The notes under the pieces are model-generated. The model did no database searches, was not told the DNA's origin, and saw only the letters and a list, made by a program, of their open reading frames with translations. This document shows, in pieces, positions 1-5,272 of a DNA stretch of 9,527 nucleotides; the first letter of the stretch is position 1, and each line of letters starts with the position of its first letter. A program made the translations under genes and the position numbers. The stretch covers positions 1-9,527 of the forward strand of contig JAJZLX010000779.1 of NCBI GenBank assembly GCA_021850555.1, given 5' to 3'. This DNA is from Pseudomonadota bacterium. GTDB lineage: Bacteria; Pseudomonadota; Gammaproteobacteria; Steroidobacterales; Steroidobacteraceae.

Positions 1-1239
1 CTCGACGATCACGATGGCGTGATCGATCAGTGCGCCGATGGCGGCGGTGATGCCGCCCAAGGTCATGATGTTGATTCCCATGCCGAGCATGTCGAGCACG
101 AGCATGGTGGCGGCGACCGACAGAGGCACCACGACCACGGTGGCCATGGCCCCATCGCCGCGCCCGAGGAACAGATACACGACCAGGAACGCGATGAGGC
201 TGCCGAGCCCGAGGGCGGTCCAGACGTCGGTGAGGCTCGAGCGGATGAGGCGGCTCAAGTCATAGATGCGCACCAGGTGGACATGAGGGGGCAGATGAGC
301 GGCCACGGTGCGCAGCTTCGCGCGCACCCGCGCCGCCACCGCCACTTGGTTCGCGCCCTGCTGTGGAGAGATGTCGATGATCACGGCGTGGCGGTAGCCG
401 GCCACTGCGGCGGCACGAATGAGCGGCGGCCCCCCCATGTGCACCGAGCCGAGCGCGCCGAGCGTCAGCGTGGTGCGCGAGCCTCCGGCCCCCATCGGGC
501 CAAGCGGCAGCGGCAGGCGAGCCAGTGCGGCGGGGCTCGCCGGGCGCGGCGTCGTCGCCACGATGAACTGCTGGTGAAAGGCGTGCAGCATCCCTGAGAA
601 GAACGGCCCCTGGTAGGCGCGCAGCGCCGCGACGACTTCGCCCGCGCTCAGGTGATATTCGGCGAGGCGCCGCGGGCTGAGCTTGATGCGCACTTCCGGC
701 CAGCCCCGCCCGGTGTCCAGGGCGCGATACACGCCGCGGACCGAAAGGATGGCTGGACGCAACGTGAACGCGAAGACGGGCTTCATCGCCCAGCTGTGCA
801 CGGTGTTGGAGACCAGAGCGTATTGGGCGAGCGGATAGATGTTGGGTCTCATCAGGCGCACGCTGATCGTCGCGCCCGGGGGCAGCGGAATGTGCGCAAG
901 CCGCGCCTGCAGCAGCAGGTAGGCGGTCTCGGGGTTGGTCTTGGAGCTGAAATAGACATGCAGCTTGGTCAGCCCGATGCCAGACTGCGAGCGCACCAGG
1001 GTGACCCCCGGCTCGCCCTTGGCGGCCTGCTCCATCGGCTCGGTGACCGCGAGCAGCATGTACTTCACCGGCAGGTCATCGGTGTGCACGATGACCGAGA
1101 CCTTCGGGAAGTTCACCGACGGGAAAATGCTCTGCGGCAAGTGCTCGAACGCGACCCACCCACAGAGCAGGAGCACCGCGGCAAGCAGCGCCACCGTGTA
1201 GCGATTCTCCCACTGGAATCGCAGGTAGCGGCGGATCAT
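1..1239 (-). CDS. RND-family efflux permease, N-terminal part (cut by window edge)
   Basis: Inner-membrane proton-driven pump of a tripartite efflux system; the first 413 residues are visible and the gene runs off the window at base 1. I translated it directly from the minus strand. Residues 14-31 form TM1, followed by a periplasmic porter region with typical RND features: FPSVNFPKV (39-47), a 'VTEPMEQAAKGEPGV' stretch (65-79), LPPGA (118-122), and YDLS near 326 leading into TM2 (about 340-358). TM3 follows, and TM4 ends in LIDHAIVIVE (404-413). This aligns with AcrB LLVDDAIVVVE around Asp407/Asp408 with an offset of one: D406 is kept and the second Asp is H407. The ATG overlaps the stop of the membrane-fusion gene (ATGA) and has no clear ribosome site of its own, so translational coupling is likely. 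The family is clear; the subfamily (drug or metal) and substrate are not, because the second half is missing. Confidence 0.95.
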   Translation of the reverse strand, partial: MIRRYLRFQWENRYTVALLAAVLLLCGWVAFEHLPQSIFPSVNFPKVSVIVHTDDLPVKYMLLAVTEPMEQAAKGEPGVTLVRSQSGIGLTKLHVYFSSKTNPETAYLLLQARLAHIPLPPGATISVRLMRPNIYPLAQYALVSNTVHSWAMKPVFAFTLRPAILSVRGVYRALDTGRGWPEVRIKLSPRRLAEYHLSAGEVVAALRAYQGPFFSGMLHAFHQQFIVATTPRPASPAALARLPLPLGPMGAGGSRTTLTLGALGSVHMGGPPLIRAAAVAGYRHAVIIDISPQQGANQVAVAARVRAKLRTVAAHLPPHVHLVRIYDLSRLIRSSLTDVWTALGLGSLIAFLVVYLFLGRGDGAMATVVVVPLSVAATMLVLDMLGMGINIMTLGGITAAIGALIDHAIVIVE

Positions 1240-2243
1240 GGCTTTACGGTGAGCGGTGTGCCATCCGCGAGTCGCCCGGCGCCGCGTACGACCACCGGCT
1301 CACCGGCCCGCAGCGCGCCTTTGATCCAGGCGCCGGACCCACGCGTGCCGAGCACCGCAACCGGCACCCGCCGCGCGCGCCCGGCTTGATCGCAAAACAC
1401 CATCGCGTCCGCGCCCTGCATGACCACCGCCGACTGGGGCACTTCGAAGGCGGGGACGGGCCGCTGGAGGAAGCGCAGGTTCACCCACTCTCCCGGCAAC
1501 AGCGGAGCGTGCGGCGGCGGCGTCACATACACGGCGACCAGGCCGGATTGCCGCGCGCTGTGGCCGACGCTGCGCAGGCGCCCCGTGCCCGACCAGCCGG
1601 CGAAACCGATCCGCACGGGCTCTGCGCGGGTGAGGCGCATCGCGCTCATCGGGGACAGCAGTGCTTCGATCCATGGCCTGCCGCGTCCATCGAGCGTTAC
1701 GATGGGCGTACCGGCGCTCACCACCGCTCCGGAGGGGACCTGGTAATTCAGAAGGCCGGCGAAAGGCGCGCGGATCGCCTGGTTGGCGAGCTGGCCCTGC
1801 AGGGCCAGCGCCTGGGCCTGCATCTGCTTCTCCGTCGCGCGGCTGCTCTGCAACACCTGCAGTGACACCACGCCGTCGCGATACAGCGTGCGATAGCGCT
1901 GCACGTTGATCTGCGCAAGGCGCAGCTGGGTGCGCGCCGCCTGCAGGCTCGCCTGCAAGCCGGGCGGTGTGATGCGCGCGAGCAGCGTCCCGGCGGGAAC
2001 CTCCCCCACGGGCCGCCCCGGCTCCCAGACCCTGCCACTCAAGGGGGAGCCCAGCACGACATGGTTGACGCTGCGCACCCGGGCGATGGCGCGCACCAGA
2101 GGGCGCCACAAGGAGCGCTCCACCGGGGCGGTCCGCACCGGCACTGCCGCCCGGGCGGCTGCCGACACCCCGAGCAGCAACGCCGTTGTGGCCAGAGCGA
2201 GGACGCGATCGAATCGGGCCGTGGCAGGACGGGTTGCATTCAT
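1236..2243 (-). CDS. RND efflux periplasmic adaptor (membrane-fusion protein)
   Basis: The 335-residue periplasmic adaptor should link the RND permease to the outer-membrane channel. A Sec-type signal peptide (hydrophobic 14-28, Ala-rich cleavage region near 30-33) has no lipobox cysteine, so it is probably soluble or membrane-associated rather than a lipoprotein. The order is typical: first lipoyl half (about 62-92, SPLSGRVWEPGRPVGEVPAG), alpha-helical hairpin (about 95-156, rich in Gln, Ala and Leu), second lipoyl half (about 158-186, IRAPFAGLL then VPSGAVVSAGTPIVTLDG), beta-barrel (187-262) and membrane-proximal domain (263-335). It is short for the family, and I see no His- or Met-rich metal-binding extension and only one Cys (284). 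Its ATG overlaps the upstream TGA by 4 bases and its own TGA overlaps the permease ATG, so the three genes form one coupled operon. Confidence 0.94.
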   Translation of the reverse strand: MNATRPATARFDRVLALATTALLLGVSAAARAAVPVRTAPVERSLWRPLVRAIARVRSVNHVVLGSPLSGRVWEPGRPVGEVPAGTLLARITPPGLQASLQAARTQLRLAQINVQRYRTLYRDGVVSLQVLQSSRATEKQMQAQALALQGQLANQAIRAPFAGLLNYQVPSGAVVSAGTPIVTLDGRGRPWIEALLSPMSAMRLTRAEPVRIGFAGWSGTGRLRSVGHSARQSGLVAVYVTPPPHAPLLPGEWVNLRFLQRPVPAFEVPQSAVVMQGADAMVFCDQAGRARRVPVAVLGTRGSGAWIKGALRAGEPVVVRGAGRLADGTPLTVKP

Positions 2244-3562
2244 GTGGGCGATCGCTCTCCGGGGTAGGCTCCCGCATCGAGCCGCAGCTGGGTATGTGCC
2301 ATGCGCAGCATGACGAGCGTGCTCGCCACCTGCAGGCGCGCCTGCAGCCAGGTGTTTTCGGCCTGGGCCAGATCGAGCGCGTTGAGCGTCCCGGCCTTGT
2401 AGCCGTCACGGGTCATGGCATAGACCGAGCGTGCGTCTCGCAGCTGCTTGACCGCCTGCCCGTATGCACGCCCGGCCGCCTGGGCGTTCCCGTAATCGCG
2501 CGCGATGGTCGTACGGATCTGCAGCAGCACCGAGCGCCGAGCAGCGCGCAGCGCCGCCACACGCTCCTCGGCCTCGGCCACGCGATCGCGATGGGCGCCA
2601 AAATCAAAAATGGGCATGGTTGCGCCGAGAAAGACCTCCCACCCGAGCTCGTGCGAAACGGGAGTCGTGGGCGAATCGACACCGTAGCTCACATTCGCCG
2701 TGATGGTCGGCAGTCGAGTTGCGCGCAGGCTGTCCGCCTGGGCGTGTCCGACGGCGATCTGGCGTGCCGCGATGCGCAGCAGCGGCTGTGCCCTGCGGGC
2801 CTTCTCGATCCACAGCGGCTCTCTCGGCAGCGGGCGCGAGGCCGGATGCAGCGCCGGCATGAGGATGGGGGCCGATGGGGCGCGGGCGAGCAGCAGGTTG
2901 AGCGTGCGCCGCGCGGCGCGACGTTGTGCGAGCGCCTGCTGCAGGCCGCTTTGCGCGTTGTGCCGCAAGAGCCGCGTCTGCGCCAGATCGAGGACCGCGG
3001 CGGCCCCGACCGAGTATTCCTGTCGAGTGCCGCGATAAAGGATATCGACCGATCGCAGCGTGCTCCTCCAGATCCGTACGCGGGCGCGCAACAGCGCAAG
3101 TTGGTACCAGGCGTCGGCGACCTGCGCGGCCACGCTCAAGCGGGCCTGCGCCCGCTCGCTGCGGGCGAGCGCCTCCTCATCCCGGGCCAGCCGGGCGAGC
3201 GCGCGCAGCTGCGGCGAATACAGCGGCAGCGACAGATTGAGCAGGCCGATCGTCTCTCGCGAGCCATTGGCGTGCGCGTAAAGCGGCTGACCATTGCGTG
3301 TTGCGGTCCAGTAGCGGCCCGCGATCACGGACAGGTGCGGCAGCAAGGTCGCGCGACCGGCGCGCGCCCCGTACCGCCCCGCCCTGCGCAGGTCCTCGGC
3401 CTGCTGCACCTGCGGCGCCACGCGCAGCGCGGTGGCGACCGCGGCGGCGAGCGGCAGGGCCGGCCGGCCCTCGTTGAGGGCGTGTGCCGGCAGCAGCACG
3501 GCGCGCATCGGCAGCGCGCACAGGAATCCGTAAAGCACCAGCCGGCGGCGCTGCGCGCACAT
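2240..3562 (-). CDS. TolC-like outer-membrane efflux factor (OEP family)
   Basis: Outer-membrane channel component of the efflux system, about 440 residues from the chosen ATG. After a basic n-region (CAQRRR) and hydrophobic core the signal peptide probably ends at PAHA. The mature part has the OEP look: long Ala/Arg/Leu/Gln-rich helices in two similar halves, the first with the strand-like segments LLPHLSVIAGRYW and LLNLSLPLY, the second with LPTITANVSYG and FLGATMPIFDFG, ending in YKAGTLNALDLAQAENTWLQ, a typical OEP ending. No lipobox is seen (the Cys in the hydrophobic core lacks the right context), unlike OprM- or NodT-type lipoproteins. The reading frame stays open upstream to a GTG at 3634 and an ATG at 3604. 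I prefer 3562 because it gives a normal-length signal peptide and has AAGG five bases upstream. First gene of an OMF-MFP-RND operon, the gene order seen in czcCBA-type systems. Confidence 0.93.
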   Translation of the reverse strand: MCAQRRRLVLYGFLCALPMRAVLLPAHALNEGRPALPLAAAVATALRVAPQVQQAEDLRRAGRYGARAGRATLLPHLSVIAGRYWTATRNGQPLYAHANGSRETIGLLNLSLPLYSPQLRALARLARDEEALARSERAQARLSVAAQVADAWYQLALLRARVRIWRSTLRSVDILYRGTRQEYSVGAAAVLDLAQTRLLRHNAQSGLQQALAQRRAARRTLNLLLARAPSAPILMPALHPASRPLPREPLWIEKARRAQPLLRIAARQIAVGHAQADSLRATRLPTITANVSYGVDSPTTPVSHELGWEVFLGATMPIFDFGAHRDRVAEAEERVAALRAARRSVLLQIRTTIARDYGNAQAAGRAYGQAVKQLRDARSVYAMTRDGYKAGTLNALDLAQAENTWLQARLQVASTLVMLRMAHTQLRLDAGAYPGERSPT

Positions 3563-3567
3563 TGGGG

Positions 3568-3571
3568 CCTT
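3568..3571 (-). promoter_or_regulatory. Candidate ribosome binding site of the outer-membrane factor
   Basis: AAGG on the minus strand lies five bases before the ATG at 3562. The upstream alternatives (ATG at 3604, GTG at 3634) have no equally good match, which supports the shorter signal peptide as the true N-terminus. It is only a four-base match. Confidence 0.4.
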
Positions 3572-3625
3572 GCCCCCGCTTCGCACGGTCTTGGCAGGAG
3601 CCATCACTGTCCCATGGGTCCGATT

Positions 3626-3641
3626 TACGACCACTGTCGTA
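3626..3641. promoter_or_regulatory. Perfect inverted repeat, candidate operator of the efflux operon
   Basis: TACGAC-CACT-GTCGTA: two 6-base arms in perfect inverted symmetry around a 4-base spacer, 64 bases upstream of the preferred start of the efflux operon and just downstream of a weak promoter-like pair. Dyads of this kind in front of RND operons are commonly bound by TetR-, MarR- or MerR-type repressors; that is general knowledge, and no regulator gene lies in the window. If the start were the GTG at 3634 the repeat would overlap the coding region, which makes that start less likely. Confidence 0.4.
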
Positions 3642-3648
3642 CCGATCT

Positions 3649-3677
3649 AGGTTATGTCCGTCGTGGCGCGATTGCAA
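3649..3677 (-). promoter_or_regulatory. Weak sigma70-like promoter candidate for the efflux operon
   Basis: On the minus strand TTGCAA (3677-3672, four of six matches to TTGACA) is separated by 17 bases from TAACCT (3654-3649, three of six matches to TATAAT). Spacing and position, between the MgtC-like stop and the efflux start, are right, and the inverted repeat at 3626-3641 would fall at the expected transcription start. The -10 match is poor, so this is only a candidate. Confidence 0.22.
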
Positions 3678-3698
3678 GAGTGCGGGCCGGGCTTGCCC

Positions 3699-4973
3699 CT
3701 AGCGCGGCAGGGTCATCAGCGCCAGGACGAGGCCGGCGGCGGCCGTCACGAGCAGCGCGAGCGCCGGCTTCAGGCAGGCTCGCCAGCCTCCGAAAGTGAG
3801 CGCATAGACCGCATTCATCACGTTGTTGGATGCGGCCGCGATCAGGATCGCCACCCCGATGCCCGCCACCGGCATCCCGGCGACGCTGCCCTGCGCCAGG
3901 CTGAGAACGAACGGATTGATGTCCGAGACGCCTGCGATGCCGCCCAGTGCGTAAACCCCCGGGCTGCCGAATCGGCTGCGCACCCAGCTCGAGGCGAGCG
4001 CCACGACCACGAACAGGGCCGCAAAGGTCACTGCCGCCGCAAGCTGCAGCGGGTTCATCACCGGCAGCTTCCCGGCGGAGACCGGCGACACTTTATCGCG
4101 GCGCAGCCACTGCCACCCCGCAATGGCCCCGGCGAGCGCCGAGAGCGCGGCCACCCGCGGCAACAGCAGCCATGCGAGCGGCCGATTGAACAGCGCGATG
4201 ACCAGATCAATGCGCAGATACATCACCGCCGTGGCGATCACGATGCCCACCGTCGCCTCCGGACGCGCCGTCCCGGAGGCCCGCTGCTCGCGCGCGAGCG
4301 CGACCGTGGTCGCAGTCGAGGAGTAGGCGCCGCCCAGAATCGAGGGAACCAGGGCGCCTCTGTGCGGCAGATATCGCTGCAGCAGGTAGCTCAGGTAAGA
4401 GAGCGACGACACCGCGACCAGCGCCAGCCAGACCTCAAACGGGGTGATGGGCGTCCAGGACACGATCGGCTGATCCGGCACCAACGGCAACACGATCCCG
4501 ACCAGGATCAAGAACTTGCCGAGTGTGTAAATCTCCTCTCGGGCCACCTGCTGGGCGACCCGGTGCAGGGCCTCACGGCTCTCGAGAAACAACACTGCCG
4601 CCACCGCGGCCAGGACGAGGAGCCACGGCGGCTGGGTGAGGGCGATCGGACCGAACACATAGGCCAGCACATTCGCCGTCGGGACCATCAGGGTCGGCTG
4701 CTGCACCCCCGCCTCGCCCGCCGCCCGCAGGTGCGCGTAGAGCCACACGGCAACCGCGCCCAGGCCGACCAGATACGGTACGAGCGAATGGGGCTCGAGC
4801 AGGTACAGCAGAGCCCCGAGGATGGTGAGCATGGGGAACGTGCGGATCCCGCCCGGGCTCGCACGCGGTTCCTGCTTGTAGATCCCCTCGAAGGCGAGTC
4901 CCATGAACACGGCCATTGCGAGGGCAAGCCCCAGCCGTCCCGTCACCTGGAATGGAGTGTGCCCATCGAGCAT
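3699..4973 (-). CDS. MgtC/SapB-type membrane protein with C-terminal DUF4010 domain
   Basis: Multi-spanning inner-membrane protein of about 424 residues with roughly 12 hydrophobic segments. Just after the start comes an MgtC/SapB-like part: an amphipathic/hydrophobic lead with MGLAFEG, then GGIRTFPMLTILGALLYLL, matching the family's AGxRTFxLvxLlGAl block. The C-terminal half resembles DUF4010: NPLQLAAAVTFAALFVVV, then SPGVYALGGIAGVSDINPFVLSLAQG and a hydrophobic AILIAAASNNVMNAVYAL segment. The middle holds GGAYSSTATTVALARE, also characteristic. The fusion architecture is known, but its transport role is not established; MgtC relatives are linked to Mg2+ limitation and envelope energetics. 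Start: the frame is open to an ATG at 5066, adding 31 Arg/Ser-rich residues. I prefer the ATG at 4973 because homology begins right after it and the 5066 ATG overlaps a -10-like hexamer. It is probably its own transcription unit. Confidence 0.9.
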   Translation of the reverse strand: MLDGHTPFQVTGRLGLALAMAVFMGLAFEGIYKQEPRASPGGIRTFPMLTILGALLYLLEPHSLVPYLVGLGAVAVWLYAHLRAAGEAGVQQPTLMVPTANVLAYVFGPIALTQPPWLLVLAAVAAVLFLESREALHRVAQQVAREEIYTLGKFLILVGIVLPLVPDQPIVSWTPITPFEVWLALVAVSSLSYLSYLLQRYLPHRGALVPSILGGAYSSTATTVALAREQRASGTARPEATVGIVIATAVMYLRIDLVIALFNRPLAWLLLPRVAALSALAGAIAGWQWLRRDKVSPVSAGKLPVMNPLQLAAAVTFAALFVVVALASSWVRSRFGSPGVYALGGIAGVSDINPFVLSLAQGSVAGMPVAGIGVAILIAAASNNVMNAVYALTFGGWRACLKPALALLVTAAAGLVLALMTLPR

Positions 4974-5040
4974 TGCCACAGGCCCCAATTGCGTTCTCTG
5001 TCGAGTGGATCCGCGGCGCTTGACTGCCGAGCTCCGCGAG

Positions 5041-5053
5041 ACCTCCCTCCTCC
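5041..5053 (-). promoter_or_regulatory. Orphan Shine-Dalgarno-like purine run
   Basis: The minus strand reads GGAGGAGGGAGGT, an excellent anti-16S match, but no ATG, GTG or TTG follows at a normal distance. The preferred start of the MgtC-like gene is 67 bases further on, with only a GGGG run nearby. It may be a ribosome standby element, part of the coding region if the longer start at 5066 is real, or chance. Confidence 0.25.
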
Positions 5054-5064
5054 GGCTTCTCGAC

Positions 5065-5093
5065 ATTATGCCTGCCCGGCCGAGGTTTGCTCA
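5065..5093 (-). promoter_or_regulatory. Sigma70-like promoter candidate for the MgtC-like gene
   Basis: On the minus strand TGAGCA (5093-5088, three of six to TTGACA), a 17-base spacer and CATAAT (5070-5065, five of six to TATAAT). The predicted start point near 5058 would give a leader of about 85 bases before the ATG at 4973. The hexamer contains the first bases of the alternative ATG at 5066, so if this promoter is used, that longer start cannot be translated from it. Confidence 0.35.
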
Positions 5094-5272
5094 GCTGTCG
5101 GCGCGGCGCACCCGGCCAAGAGGCAGCGGTGCCGGTCCGGCAAGGGGGCTGCGGATGCCCAAGGGGGGGCTGCGTCCGACGGCGCCCGCTGAGCCGGACA
5201 CCCGGCCCGCTGCGGCGAGCCGCATGGACCGTCGATCTCACGCGCCCTGTGAGGACTGCCCCGGAGTCGAGC

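Larger units (their letters stand above)
4974..5272. other. Intergenic region between the M42-like gene and the MgtC-like gene
   Basis: This 299-base gap has no convincing gene; the open frames crossing it on the plus strand are antisense shadows. It contains a promoter-like pair (5065-5093), a purine-rich orphan ribosome-site-like run (5041-5053), a near-direct repeat of a G-rich unit (5141-5174) and a short hairpin GCCGG-ACAC-CCGGC (5193-5206). No hairpin is followed by a T-run on the minus strand, so there is no clear intrinsic terminator. The transcript of about 5141-5180 is richer in C than G, which would be compatible with Rho-dependent termination after the peptidase gene, but that is a weak inference. 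Confidence 0.5.

Noticed and set aside
2186..3799. 537-codon plus-strand frame across the outer-membrane-factor gene
   Set aside because: It spans a gene boundary and an intergenic gap, has low-complexity Arg/Gln/Gly-rich composition and no domain. The minus strand encodes a clear OEP protein.
3654..5192. 512-codon plus-strand frame opposite the MgtC-like gene
   Set aside because: Arg/His/Gln-rich shadow translation; the minus-strand product has orderly transmembrane segments and family motifs.
5193..5206. GCCGG-ACAC-CCGGC hairpin as an intrinsic terminator of the peptidase gene
   Set aside because: The stem is only five pairs and no T-run follows on the minus strand.
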